Notes: generated by a model not told the origin, from the sequence alone. A stretch of DNA of 34,676 bases from Oceanospirillaceae bacterium (GCA_003523085.1 DPHD01000036.1:31072-65747), one strand, 5' to 3'. Counted from the first letter of the stretch, positions 1-8,699 are shown. Numbers and translations are program-made.

Positions 1-4
1 TGAG

Positions 5-83
5 ATTCTGGCCTGCGCCAGAATGACATGGGAAGCGTCAGAATGACCAGGGGAAGCGTCAGAATGGGAAGCGTCAGAATGAC
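5..83. repeat. REP-like palindrome plus three short direct repeats
   Basis: Positions 5-24 form a perfect 8-bp stem (ATTCTGGC / GCCAGAAT) around the loop CTGC. Directly downstream the unit GGAAGCGTCAGAATG(AC) occurs three times, at 31-47, 52-66 and 67-83. Each unit ends in the same CAGAATGAC as the right arm of the palindrome. A related palindrome in inverted orientation sits at the other end of the window (34663-34676), so this is probably a dispersed chromosomal REP-type repeat and not part of the downstream gene. Seen directly; the family assignment is inference. Confidence 0.65.
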
Positions 84-102
84 GTTAATAGACTGAGGAT
101 AT

Positions 103-1533
103 ATGACTATTCAATTCACTGACCTCAGTGTTGAGTTTGATGAAGGTTTTCAACTCAAACACATCAACTGGCAGGTTGAGCCGCAGCAACACTGGCTAAT
201 TACCGGCGCTAATGGCGCGGGTAAGTCGGCCCTCGCCGCTGTGTTAGCAGGTTATGGTGAAATTCTAACAGGCAACACAAGCGGCCTTCCTTCTAAGTGC
301 GGCTGGGTGTCTTTTGAAGCCCAAGCCGAACTGATTCAAGCCGAACTTAAAAAAGATGATGCCGACATACTCGACGTCATTAGCCTTGGCACCCCGGTTT
401 CTGAAATTATCTTCACTGACGAAATAGACTCTGCGGTAGCACGAGACCTAATTAATAAGTTCGAATTAGACTACTTGCTCGAGCGCTCATTCCGTAAGCT
501 CTCCACGGGTGAATCCCGCAAAGTGATGCTTATTCGTGCATTGTCGTGTCATGCACAGTTATTGATTTTAGACGAACCCTTCGATGGCCTAGATAGCGCC
601 ACCCATAGCATGTTACAAAATCACTTAGCTGAGGTAGTACAACACACGCCCGTAGTTATGGTGCTCAACCGGTTTGATGAAATCCCAGATTTTGTGAGCC
701 ACATTGCCTATATGGAAGACGGGGTACTTCGCCATCAAGTAGAGCGAGAAAATACTCAAGCCTACGCTGAGCTATATCAGTTATTACACCTTAAAACCAC
801 GCAGTTACAAGTTCCTGAGGCCGATGCCGAGAGCAAAACACCTGCCCTCAATCCTTCTGACCCCTTGGTTAAACTCAATAATATCTGTGTTAAGTATACC
901 GACATGGTGTTGATTGAAGAGATAGATTGGACCATTGAGGCCAACCAACACTGGCAACTTAGCGGGCCTAACGGCAGTGGTAAAACAGCATTATTGTCGC
1001 TCATCACCGGCGACCACCCCCAGTGTTATACCAACGACATTTTTGTATTTGGATATCAACGGGGTAACGGCGAAAGCATTTGGCAGATTAAACAATACAT
1101 AGGTTACGTATCCACGGCGCTGCAGTGGGAATACCGTGTAGGCACTAGTTTACGCAACGTGATCATCTCGGGGTTTTATGACTCCATAGGTTTATACAGC
1201 AAGAGCACCGATCGGCAAAAACAGATTGCCGATCAATGGTTAGCCTTGTTGGGCATGCAAAACAGAGGCGACCAGCCTTTTAACAAGCTGTCCTATGGCG
1301 ACCAACGCTTATTACTCATTGCCCGCGCCATGGTTAAGCACCCGCCTTTATTAATCTTGGACGAACCGTGTTTGGGCCTTGATGACCTTAATCGCCAGTT
1401 GGTGTTAGCTTTAATAGAAAAGATCTGCGCGGCCCAAGAAACCTCGGTGATTTATGTCAATCACCATGCCCAAGATCGCATTGCAGGTATCAGCAATTAT
1501 TTAGCCTTAGAGAAATCTGCTGACAATTGCTAA
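103..1533 (+). CDS. modF: ModF-like protein with two fused ABC ATPase domains
   Basis: A 476-residue soluble protein with two ABC ATPase domains in tandem and no membrane segments. Domain 1 has a Walker A GANGAGKS near residues 35-42, the signature LSTGE and Walker B LLILDEPFDGLD. Domain 2 (from about residue 260) has GPNGSGKT, the signature LSYGDQR and LLILDEPCLGLDD. Both sites therefore look able to bind and hydrolyse ATP. Length and layout match E. coli ModF (about 490 residues), historically linked to molybdate uptake and photorepair (PhrA) but poorly understood. No modABC genes lie nearby, so a molybdate role is not supported by context. The start is preceded by GAGGA at 95-99. Other possibility: an unrelated tandem ABC-F-like ATPase; ModF fits better because the inter-domain linker is short. 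Confidence 0.8.
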   Translation: MTIQFTDLSVEFDEGFQLKHINWQVEPQQHWLITGANGAGKSALAAVLAGYGEILTGNTSGLPSKCGWVSFEAQAELIQAELKKDDADILDVISLGTPVSEIIFTDEIDSAVARDLINKFELDYLLERSFRKLSTGESRKVMLIRALSCHAQLLILDEPFDGLDSATHSMLQNHLAEVVQHTPVVMVLNRFDEIPDFVSHIAYMEDGVLRHQVERENTQAYAELYQLLHLKTTQLQVPEADAESKTPALNPSDPLVKLNNICVKYTDMVLIEEIDWTIEANQHWQLSGPNGSGKTALLSLITGDHPQCYTNDIFVFGYQRGNGESIWQIKQYIGYVSTALQWEYRVGTSLRNVIISGFYDSIGLYSKSTDRQKQIADQWLALLGMQNRGDQPFNKLSYGDQRLLLIARAMVKHPPLLILDEPCLGLDDLNRQLVLALIEKICAAQETSVIYVNHHAQDRIAGISNYLALEKSADNC

Positions 1534-1601
1534 TTTTCTAGCATGGGGCTTTATCATCAGGTACAGTCTAGCCCTAAGTGTTTCATATTTAAGGGGTAGT
1601 G

Positions 1602-1934
1602 ATGAAAAGTTGGATTTTGCTATTTTTCGCAGTGGTATGTGAAGTGGTGGGCACATCGGCCATCAAGCAATCGGAGGGCTTTACCAAGTTCTGGCCCTCT
1701 TTGATTGTGGTTGTGGGGTTTGGACTCGCCTTCTATCTACTGACCTTCTCCCTTAAAGTACTTCCAGTGGGTGTGGTGTATGCGGTATGGTCGGGCATGG
1801 GCATCGTGCTTATTTCAGTCATTGGTCACTGGTTTTTTAACGAACGGCTTGATGCCCCAGCCTTCATTGGCATCAGCTTTATTTTGGCGGGTGTGCTGAT
1901 TATGCAGATATTCTCTAAAGCTGTGGCCCACTAG
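1602..1934 (+). CDS. EmrE/QacE-type small multidrug resistance exporter
   Basis: A 110-residue, four-helix inner-membrane protein of the SMR family, which exports quaternary cations by proton antiport as a dimer. The essential membrane glutamate is in place (E14, in VVCEVVGTSAIK). The conserved YAVWSGMG segment of helix 3 and the helix 4 segment FIGISFILAGVLIMQ are present. ATG at 1602 is preferred over GTG at 1599 because AAGGGG at 1591-1596 is then correctly spaced. betI follows after 24 bases on the same strand. E. coli EmrE is reported to move betaine and choline, so I infer a role in quaternary-amine or osmolyte efflux under BetI control. General biocide resistance is the alternative. 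Confidence 0.88.
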   Translation: MKSWILLFFAVVCEVVGTSAIKQSEGFTKFWPSLIVVVGFGLAFYLLTFSLKVLPVGVVYAVWSGMGIVLISVIGHWFFNERLDAPAFIGISFILAGVLIMQIFSKAVAH

Positions 1935-1958
1935 ATCGCCCAAAAATAGGAACCCCTT

Positions 1959-2549
1959 ATGCCCAAAGTAGGCATGCCAGAAATCAGACGTCCTCAGCTT
2001 ATACGAGCCACTATGGACGTGATCAACCAAGTCGGTTTTCTCAATGCCTCGGTGGCTAAAATAGGCCAACAAGCGGGCATTTCACCCAGCATTATCAATC
2101 ATTACTTTGGTGGTAAAAGTGGTTTGGTAGAAGCCACTATGCGTAGCATACTTAAAGACTTATCGAAGGGTATTAGCCTGCGCTTAGCTTCGGTGGCAAA
2201 AGATGACACCATGGGGCGTATTGAAGCGATAGTAGGGGAAAACTTTGGCCCTCACCAGCAAGATGAAGCGGTGGTAAAAACTTGGTTGGCTTTTTGGGCT
2301 CAATCGATGCACGACCCTGCCCTACACCGCCTACAGCAAGTTAACGAAAAGCGCCTTTTGTCTTATTTAAGGTTGGAACTAAAACGCAGTATGCCCCACG
2401 CTCAAGCCAAACTTGTGGCCGTGAGCATTGCTTCTTTGATCGATGGAATTTGGCTTAGGGGCGCCTTAAACCCTAACGGTATTGATGCCGATTTTGCGCG
2501 CCGCGTGATTAGGGATTATTTACGCCTTTATCTAATAAGCGCGCCATAA
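1959..2549 (+). CDS. betI: BetI, TetR-family repressor of choline oxidation
   Basis: A 196-residue TetR-type regulator, the same length as E. coli BetI (195) and with the same opening: MPKVGMPEIRRPQLIRAT. The helix-turn-helix lies in about residues 28-50 (VAKIGQQAGISPSIINHYFG), followed by the BetI-like KSGLVEATMR. BetI represses bet genes and releases DNA on binding choline. Here it is cotranscribed with the SMR exporter and separated from betBA by a minus-strand gene, unlike the usual betIBA order. A palindrome upstream of betB (7429-7452) is its probable operator. ATG lies 9 bases after AGGAACC. Confidence 0.9.
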   Translation: MPKVGMPEIRRPQLIRATMDVINQVGFLNASVAKIGQQAGISPSIINHYFGGKSGLVEATMRSILKDLSKGISLRLASVAKDDTMGRIEAIVGENFGPHQQDEAVVKTWLAFWAQSMHDPALHRLQQVNEKRLLSYLRLELKRSMPHAQAKLVAVSIASLIDGIWLRGALNPNGIDADFARRVIRDYLRLYLISAP

Positions 2550-2553
2550 ACCC

Positions 2554-4110
2554 TTAACCTTTATAAAGACTACGAATGGCCCAAAACTCGTAGGCCCTAG
2601 CGCCGTCATAGGTATCTTTGTAGGCCTCTGGCAAGCACTGTAAGTCGCCTAATGTGGCCGGATGGCAAATGACTTCAGTGGGTTCTTTAATAGACGCCAA
2701 TTGCCGGCGCCAGCGATTACGATTCAAAAATGCCTTCATACTGGGGTAGGACACAGGCAAATAGCTCAGGCCTGCTGTGCGAGCTACCGGCCTTGCCCGC
2801 CAAGATAAAAATACCAACAAATACTGTATCGACCCAAACAAACTGTGATCTGACACTAAGCGGGTGTGGCCTATGCCTTTGTTTATCGCTAAGGGAGCAA
2901 TACTAGCCAAGACCCCAGGCAACAAATGCATATGGTGATGGCCATCAAAGTAGGTGATGGGTATGTCTTGGTCTTTAAGGCTTTGAGCTTGTAGCTCAAA
3001 CTCATGACTAATGTCATCAATGAGCTCTTTAGACAGTGTTTTTAGCCCAAACCAAGAGCGAATCAACAAGCCATTAAGGCTAAAACCTTTAGCCATTTCC
3101 GACCCTGCTGGATAATCACCTAACATGGGGCCGTTGGTGAGATTGAAGTGCAAGCCTACTTGAATATTGGGCACCTTCAACAATTCCCGCAACCGGTAAT
3201 CACGCTCTACAGCCGTGGTCATGATAGAAACGCGCTTAACCAGGCCTTGCTCGGCCAAGGCCAAAATGCCGTCATTGACTGCCCGTGAAAGTCCCCAATC
3301 GTCCGAGGTGAACTGTAATAAGGCCACGGTTTCCGGCGTTAGTAACGGTTGTTCTTTATACTCACCTTTCAGCTGTTTAGCCTTAAACTTAACAAACCAA
3401 ACAAGTGATCTAAGCAGTTCTCCACCTAGTTTTAGAGTTGATTTTTCGTGGCTTTGTATCAAGGTGACCGGTTCAGATACCACGCTTAAGCCGCGGGCTT
3501 TTGCCAACAAAAACATTTCCACATCAAAGGAAAAACCATGACAGGTGAGCGTTCTAAATAGCTGTTCTGCAAAATCTCGGCTCATGAGTTTGATACCACA
3601 CTGAGTGTCCGATGCATCAACCCCAAACAACTTGCGTACGGCTTGGTTATACATGACCCCAAATACATGGCGTTTAAATACCGTAGGTAATAACTGAGTG
3701 GGCAGTTGCATCACACTTTGTGGCAGGCGGCGGTTGCCTGCAACCAAACTGGCTCCGGCTGCTATATGCTGCTGAGCCTGCGAAAAGAATTTAAGGTCGA
3801 AGGGTAAATCTGAGTCGATAAAAGCAATGAGCGAGTGATGGGTCTTTAAAAAAGCCGATTGCAGCGAAGCACCTTTACCTGCAGGCGCATAGTGCTGATG
3901 AACAATCACTTGTGGGTGGTTAGCATACTCCTGGTGCATCAGGTCAGTGCTGCTAGCAATATCGTCAATGTCACCGTTAAGCGACACCACTATTTCGAAC
4001 TGCCCTTGCCAGTGTTGGTGCAAGTAATCCAGCAGCACACCCACCTGCCTTACAATAAAATTGCCGCTGGCTTTAGCAGGGATAATAATAGAAATGTTTT
4101 GCTCAGACAT
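2554..4110 (-). CDS. Fused GT2 glycosyltransferase and ChbG/YdjC-type carbohydrate deacetylase
   Basis: A 518-residue two-domain protein. Residues 5-245 are a GT-A glycosyltransferase family 2 domain of the dolichyl/polyprenyl-phosphate sugar transferase type. It has ISIIIPA at the start, GKGASLQSAF, the D-x-D motif DSD (99-101), DTQCGIKLM (168-176) and FSFDVEMF. Residues 262-518 are a YdjC/ChbG/HpnK domain: SDDWG (269-273), HFNLTNG (321-327), DGHHHMH (389-395) and CHPA (482-485) supply the expected Asp and His metal ligands. YdjC-family enzymes remove N-acetyl groups from sugars. The pairing suggests glycan or lipid-sugar synthesis followed by deacetylation. No signal peptide or clear membrane span. 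It stands alone, convergent with betI and upstream of no gene on its own strand. Substrate unknown. Confidence 0.85.
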   Translation of the reverse strand: MSEQNISIIIPAKASGNFIVRQVGVLLDYLHQHWQGQFEIVVSLNGDIDDIASSTDLMHQEYANHPQVIVHQHYAPAGKGASLQSAFLKTHHSLIAFIDSDLPFDLKFFSQAQQHIAAGASLVAGNRRLPQSVMQLPTQLLPTVFKRHVFGVMYNQAVRKLFGVDASDTQCGIKLMSRDFAEQLFRTLTCHGFSFDVEMFLLAKARGLSVVSEPVTLIQSHEKSTLKLGGELLRSLVWFVKFKAKQLKGEYKEQPLLTPETVALLQFTSDDWGLSRAVNDGILALAEQGLVKRVSIMTTAVERDYRLRELLKVPNIQVGLHFNLTNGPMLGDYPAGSEMAKGFSLNGLLIRSWFGLKTLSKELIDDISHEFELQAQSLKDQDIPITYFDGHHHMHLLPGVLASIAPLAINKGIGHTRLVSDHSLFGSIQYLLVFLSWRARPVARTAGLSYLPVSYPSMKAFLNRNRWRRQLASIKEPTEVICHPATLGDLQCLPEAYKDTYDGARAYEFWAIRSLYKG

Positions 4111-4237
4111 AACAGTAGTTGATCGGTGACCGTGGTGGCAAAGGCTTATTGTAATGCAAGCGCCTCTGCCTGTCTGCGTTATTACATAATTTCAAAAAGG
4201 GCAAATGCCAAGTGCACCTGCCTGCCTTAAAAACAAG

Positions 4238-5929
4238 CTACACCATGCTTCGTGTAGGCTCGCCCGTACGCTGACTAGTTTCCCAATCTTGCGCAATCCA
4301 CACTTTAGCGTTATTAGGTGCTAATGGCGTCTTGCCTAAGATGTGGTCGGCGGCTTTTTCTGCCACCATAATAGTAGGTGCGTTGAGGTTGCCATTGGTA
4401 ATCACCGGAAAGATAGACGAATCCACTACCCGTAAGCCATCTACCCCACGCACCTTGCACTCGCTATCCAATACGGCCATTGCGTCATCATCTGCACCCA
4501 TCTTGCAGGTACATGAAGGATGGTAAGCGCTTTCCACGTTCGCCTTCACCCAAGCATCAATTTGCTCATCGGTTTGCACCGTTGCTCCAGGTTGAATTTC
4601 TTCGCCTTTAAAGGGGTCTAGCGCAGGCTGGTTGAGAAGTTCGCGGGTGAGGCGAATACAATCCCGCCAATCTTGCTTGTCTTGCTCGGTGCTGATGTAG
4701 TTAAACAAGATTTCTGGCGCGTCACTGGCCTTATTCGAAGTGATACGAATATGGCCACGGCTGCTTGGCTTATTAGGGCCCACGTGTACCTGATAGCCAT
4801 GGCCATCAAAGGCAGCGTTGCCGTCATAACGCATGGCTGCCGGCAGGAAGTGGTACTGGATATTAGGCCATTTAAGGCCAGCGCGAGATCGAATAAAACC
4901 ACAGGATTCAAAGTGGTTGGTCGCACCCAGGCCTGTTTTGGTAAGCAGCCAGCGCGCGCCAATTAAACCCATATTAAAATAGTCTAGCTTGCTATTAAGG
5001 CTAATGGGTTGGTTACAGCGGTATTGAAAGTACACTTCTAAGTGATCTTGTAGATTTTCACCCACCCCTGGCAGGTCGTGTAACACTTCAACGCCAGCAT
5101 TTTTCAACACCTCAGCGGGGCCCACTCCAGACAGCTGTAACAGTTGTGGTGAACCTACGGATCCGGCGCTCAATATGACTTCTGCATGGGCATACACTTG
5201 CTTTAACTGGCCACCCTGTAGGTATTCAATCCCCGTAGCCTGCTTGCCTTTAAATAACACTTTTTGGGCGGTTACACGCTTCATTAATGTTAAATTTGGA
5301 CGCTTAAGGGCACGGCGTAGGTGCGCATTACTGGTGCTGGCACGTACACCATTTTTTACCGTCATATGCATGGCACCAAAACCTTCTTGTTGCTCGCCGT
5401 TAAAGTCTTTGGTGTAGGGGTAACCCGCTTCTTGTCCGGCATCTATAAAGGCTTGGTAAAGTGGGTTGAGGCGCATGTTATTGCCGCCACATGTGCCTAA
5501 CGGCCCACTGCCACCACGGTATTCATCTTCACCGTTTTGCCAAGTTTCTGCGTGCTTAAAATAAGGCAAACAATCGGCATAGTTCCAGCCCGTTGCGCCC
5601 TGCTCTTGCCATTGCTGGTAATCCATTGCATGGCCACGCACATACACCATGCCATTAATGGATGACGAACCACCTAGCACCTTGCCACGCGGGCAGTGCA
5701 TTTCGCGGCCATCTAAGCCAGCTTCGGCTTGGCTATGAAACTGCCACGCGTATTTTTCTGTGTTCATGGGGTAAGACAAAGCCGTTGGCATTTGGATAAA
5801 AATACTTTTATCCGTGCCACCTGTTTCCATCAACAGCACCTTGTATTCGCCACTTTCCGTCAGGCGATTAGCCAACACACAACCAGCAGACCCTGCACCC
5901 ACAATAATGTAATCGTATTTCTTGCTCAT
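4238..5929 (-). CDS. betA: Choline dehydrogenase BetA (GMC oxidoreductase)
   Basis: A 563-residue FAD enzyme that oxidises choline to betaine aldehyde. The FAD-binding GAGSAG is at residues 11-16. GMC signature 1 spans GKVLGGSSSINGMVYVRGHA (82-101) and signature 2 is GSPQLLQLSGVGP (259-271). The catalytic histidine is H470 in YHPSCTCKMG and the active-site Asn is in NGNLNAPT (512-519). Length matches E. coli BetA (556). It follows betB by 13 bases on the same strand, forming a betBA operon. No choline transporter (betT/BCCT) is in the window. Confidence 0.95.
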   Translation of the reverse strand: MSKKYDYIIVGAGSAGCVLANRLTESGEYKVLLMETGGTDKSIFIQMPTALSYPMNTEKYAWQFHSQAEAGLDGREMHCPRGKVLGGSSSINGMVYVRGHAMDYQQWQEQGATGWNYADCLPYFKHAETWQNGEDEYRGGSGPLGTCGGNNMRLNPLYQAFIDAGQEAGYPYTKDFNGEQQEGFGAMHMTVKNGVRASTSNAHLRRALKRPNLTLMKRVTAQKVLFKGKQATGIEYLQGGQLKQVYAHAEVILSAGSVGSPQLLQLSGVGPAEVLKNAGVEVLHDLPGVGENLQDHLEVYFQYRCNQPISLNSKLDYFNMGLIGARWLLTKTGLGATNHFESCGFIRSRAGLKWPNIQYHFLPAAMRYDGNAAFDGHGYQVHVGPNKPSSRGHIRITSNKASDAPEILFNYISTEQDKQDWRDCIRLTRELLNQPALDPFKGEEIQPGATVQTDEQIDAWVKANVESAYHPSCTCKMGADDDAMAVLDSECKVRGVDGLRVVDSSIFPVITNGNLNAPTIMVAEKAADHILGKTPLAPNNAKVWIAQDWETSQRTGEPTRSMV

Positions 5930-5942
5930 TTTAACGCCCGCC

Positions 5943-7400
5943 TTAATAGGGAGATTCTAAATCGTCTAAGCGCACAAACACGCTTTTAACTTGCGTATAG
6001 TGGTGCAAGGTTTCTGGCCCGTTTTCGCGGCCAACACCCGACTGTTTGTAACCACCCACTGGCATTTCTGCGGGTGAATCACCCCAGCTGTTAATCCAAC
6101 ATATACCTGCTTGCATTTGGTTAATTACTCGGTGTGCTCGACTGATGTCTTGGCTAAATACACCGGCAGCTAAGCCGTAGTCGGTCGCGTTAGCGCGAGC
6201 AATGACTTCGTCTTCGTCGGTGAACTTTAGAATAGACATCACCGGGCCAAATATCTCTTCTTTTACGTGTGTCATATCGTCGGTGCAGTCAGCAAATACT
6301 GTGGGTTCTACGAAGTAGCCGTGTTTAGTTGTGGCGGAGTTATGACGTTGACCACCACACACCAAACGTGCGCTGGTTTGTTTTGCGCCTTCGATATAGC
6401 CCAGTACTTTTGCTAAATGTTGAGCGCTAATTAAGGAACCCATTTGCGTATCTAGGTCCAGTGGATCTCCTAACACAATAGACTCTGCGCGAGCCTTCAC
6501 TTTGGCCACAAACTCATCATAAACGCCTGCCTGAACAAACACTCGAGTGCCGTTGGTACACACTTCGCCTTGGGTGTAAAAGTTGGCTAACATGGCGCCT
6601 GCTACGGCGTTATCCAGCTTGGCATCATCAAACACCAGCATAGGAGACTTGCCGCCCAACTCCATAGTTACCTGTTTAAGGTTGCAAGCTGAATCTGCCA
6701 TGATTTTTTTACCGGTGCCGGATTCTCCAGTGAAAGACACCTTAGATATGCCCTTATGGGCGGTAAGCATTTGGCCCACACGATAATCACCCTGCACGAC
6801 GTTAAATACGCCGTCTGGCATGCCAGCTTCGGTAAATATTTCGGCTAGCTTCATGACGCTTAAAGGGGTTTCTTCCGATGGTTTAAACACCATCGCATTG
6901 CCTGCCGCTAGGCAAGGGCCCGCCTTCCAACAGGCAATTTGTATGGGGTAATTCCAGGCACCAATACCGGCACACACCCCTAGAGGTTCACGGCGTGACA
7001 TGAAAAAGGCATCCTTACCTAAGTCTTGTTGCGTACCCTGCATGCCACTGATAAGACCTGCATAATATTCAATAACATCGGCACCCGAAGCAATGTCTAC
7101 ACAATTAGCTTCTTGTAAAGGTTTGCCGGTGTCCAACACCTCAAGCTCGGCCAGTTCATCATTACGCTCACGTAATATTTGTACTGCTGTTTGCAAGATC
7201 CGCGCTCGTTCAACGGGCATCATGTTGGACCAAACTACAAAACCGGTTTGTGCAGCAGCAACGGCTGCATCCACATCAGCCTGACTTGCTTGATCTATGG
7301 TAGCTAGAGCCTGCGCCGTAGCAGGATTAGTGCTGGTAAAAGTTTCGCCGGAAGTGGCAGGCCGGTGTGCACCGTTAATATAGAGCTGAGTATGTTGCAT
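5943..7400 (-). CDS. betB: Betaine aldehyde dehydrogenase BetB
   Basis: A 485-residue NAD(P)-dependent aldehyde dehydrogenase that makes glycine betaine from betaine aldehyde. Numbered from ATG 7400: WNYP with catalytic Asn near 150, the nucleotide-binding FTGESGTGKK, catalytic base E247 in MELGGKSP, and nucleophile C281 in GEVCTNGTRVFV, a sequence typical of BetB. ATG at 7400 is chosen over the in-frame TTG at 7412 because it yields the usual MQHTQLYINGA start. It is first in the betBA operon, downstream of a strong promoter and a candidate BetI site. Confidence 0.95.
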   Translation of the reverse strand: MQHTQLYINGAHRPATSGETFTSTNPATAQALATIDQASQADVDAAVAAAQTGFVVWSNMMPVERARILQTAVQILRERNDELAELEVLDTGKPLQEANCVDIASGADVIEYYAGLISGMQGTQQDLGKDAFFMSRREPLGVCAGIGAWNYPIQIACWKAGPCLAAGNAMVFKPSEETPLSVMKLAEIFTEAGMPDGVFNVVQGDYRVGQMLTAHKGISKVSFTGESGTGKKIMADSACNLKQVTMELGGKSPMLVFDDAKLDNAVAGAMLANFYTQGEVCTNGTRVFVQAGVYDEFVAKVKARAESIVLGDPLDLDTQMGSLISAQHLAKVLGYIEGAKQTSARLVCGGQRHNSATTKHGYFVEPTVFADCTDDMTHVKEEIFGPVMSILKFTDEDEVIARANATDYGLAAGVFSQDISRAHRVINQMQAGICWINSWGDSPAEMPVGGYKQSGVGRENGPETLHHYTQVKSVFVRLDDLESPY

Positions 7401-7428
7401 AGAGTAGACCAAATCTAGTGAGCTTATC

Positions 7429-7452
7429 TTTATTGAATGATTGTTCGATAAA
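7429..7452. promoter_or_regulatory. Probable BetI operator upstream of betB
   Basis: An imperfect inverted repeat, TTTATTGAA at 7429-7437 and TTCGATAAA at 7444-7452, eight of nine positions complementary, with a 6-base centre. It lies just downstream of the -10 element and covers the expected transcription start of betB, where a repressor would block initiation. As I recall them, BetI sites are TTGAA/TTCAA palindromes; this fits but was not scored against a matrix. Confidence 0.6.
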
Positions 7453-7454
7453 AG

Positions 7455-7482
7455 ATTTTACCTGAATTGAACCCCATGTCAA
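7455..7482 (-). promoter_or_regulatory. Sigma-70-type promoter of betBA
   Basis: On the minus strand, a perfect -35 TTGACA (7477-7482), a 16-base spacer and the -10 TAAAAT (7455-7460). Predicted start is near 7448, inside the candidate BetI operator and about 48 bases before the betB ATG. Confidence 0.7.
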
Positions 7483-7564
7483 TCTCCGTCAACTGGACGA
7501 ATAGCCATACACACACGTACACTGTGAGTGAATGTGTTAGACATAATTTTTCGAGACAAACAAA

Positions 7565-8653
7565 ATGCTCAATTTATTAATCAAAAGTATTAAATGGACA
7601 GCCATTAGCTTGGTTGTCTTAACCGCTGCCTTAGCTTTACTCATTTGGAGCATTACTTTTCACCCGCCGCAACTACAAGCAGAGCCCGTGACCAACAACT
7701 CGCAAGCGCCTGAGCTTCAGCCAGCACAAGAGGTGAAGGTGTTAAGTTGGAATTTACAGTATATGTCGGGCAAGAATTACGAATTTTGGTATGACCACAT
7801 TGATGGTAATGGTCCAGACATTCGGGCCAGTAAAGAGGACATCAGCACCACCTTTAAGCAGGTTGCGGAGTTAATCATTGCTCAAAACCCAGACGTTATT
7901 TTGTTGCAGGAGCTCCACGACAACGCCAAACGTACGGATTACGAAGACCAACTACAGCGCTTACTCAGCTTGCTTCCGCCGGAATACAACAACTATAGCG
8001 AAACCTTTTATTGGCAGGCCGACTTTGTACCCTTGCCACAAATATTGGGTTCGGTTGGTATGAAGCTGGCGGTTATTTCAAAATATAAATTAGGCACTGC
8101 CCTACGCCACCAATTGGCCACCATTAAAACCGACCCCGTCACGGATCAGTTTAATTTCCGCCGCGCCATTCAAGAAGTGAGCCTACCCATTGCTGGCGGC
8201 AGCGAACTCACGCTAATGAATACCCACTTTGATGCCTTTGCCCAAGGCTCCGACACCATGCAACAACAAGTGACCTATATGGAGCAGTTGTTAGCCGCAA
8301 AGAATGCCAAGGGCGAAGCGTGGGTGATTGCTGGTGATTTAAACCTATTGCCACCTGGACAATATGACATCATGGATGAAGATGCCAAGGGCTACTATCA
8401 GCCCACAAGCGAGCTTGAACGCATCTACGGTCAGTTTAAGGTGATCCCAAGCATAGAACAGGCCAATGGTGCTGATGCCAAAGACTGGTTTACCCACTTC
8501 CCTAATCGTAAGGAAATTGCTGGGCCAGACCGCACCATCGATTATTTTGTTCATAGCGACCACATACAGGTTGCCGGTGCTCAGGTGATACAAAAAAACA
8601 CATGGCATATTTCTGACCACTTACCGATGACCATGACCCTCACACTACCTTAA
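7565..8653 (+). CDS. Membrane-anchored endonuclease/exonuclease/phosphatase-family protein
   Basis: A 362-residue protein with one N-terminal membrane segment (about residues 10-32), followed by a periplasm-facing EEP domain. The fold's catalytic set is visible: SWNLQ (Asn), LLQELHD (metal-binding Glu), MNTHFDAF (His), AGDLNLLP (Asp/Asn), RTIDYFVHS (Asp) and ISDHLPM (Asp-His pair). The family includes DNases, sphingomyelinase-like and inositol-phosphate phosphatases, and sequence alone does not tell which. The distant start, transcribed divergently from betB, and the single-gene context give no further clue. A phosphodiester hydrolase acting outside the cytoplasmic membrane is the inference. 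Confidence 0.8.
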   Translation: MLNLLIKSIKWTAISLVVLTAALALLIWSITFHPPQLQAEPVTNNSQAPELQPAQEVKVLSWNLQYMSGKNYEFWYDHIDGNGPDIRASKEDISTTFKQVAELIIAQNPDVILLQELHDNAKRTDYEDQLQRLLSLLPPEYNNYSETFYWQADFVPLPQILGSVGMKLAVISKYKLGTALRHQLATIKTDPVTDQFNFRRAIQEVSLPIAGGSELTLMNTHFDAFAQGSDTMQQQVTYMEQLLAAKNAKGEAWVIAGDLNLLPPGQYDIMDEDAKGYYQPTSELERIYGQFKVIPSIEQANGADAKDWFTHFPNRKEIAGPDRTIDYFVHSDHIQVAGAQVIQKNTWHISDHLPMTMTLTLP

Positions 8654-8677
8654 ACACAGACTTTACCCTCCGAGCTG

Positions 8678-8699
8678 AGAGCGCCAAGGACGGCACTCT
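8678..8699 (+). terminator. Possible weak terminator hairpin after the EEP-family gene
   Basis: AGAGCGCC (8678-8685) and GGCACTCT (8692-8699) can pair with one C-A mismatch around the loop AAGGAC. The sequence after it, TAAATTAAAT, is AT-rich but has no proper T-run, so termination would be inefficient. Confidence 0.35.

Noticed and set aside
1548..1580. GGGCT ... AGCCC inverted repeat between the ModF-like gene and the SMR gene as a terminator
   Set aside because: The stem is only 5 bp with a loop of about 18 bases and no T-run follows.
4190..4215. GGCA/TGCC with a following T5 on the minus strand as a betA terminator
   Set aside because: The possible stem is 3-4 bp, too short to be stable.
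4618..4966. Open frames of about 100 codons on both strands inside betA
   Set aside because: Out-of-frame shadows of betA, whose reading frame carries all GMC oxidoreductase motifs.
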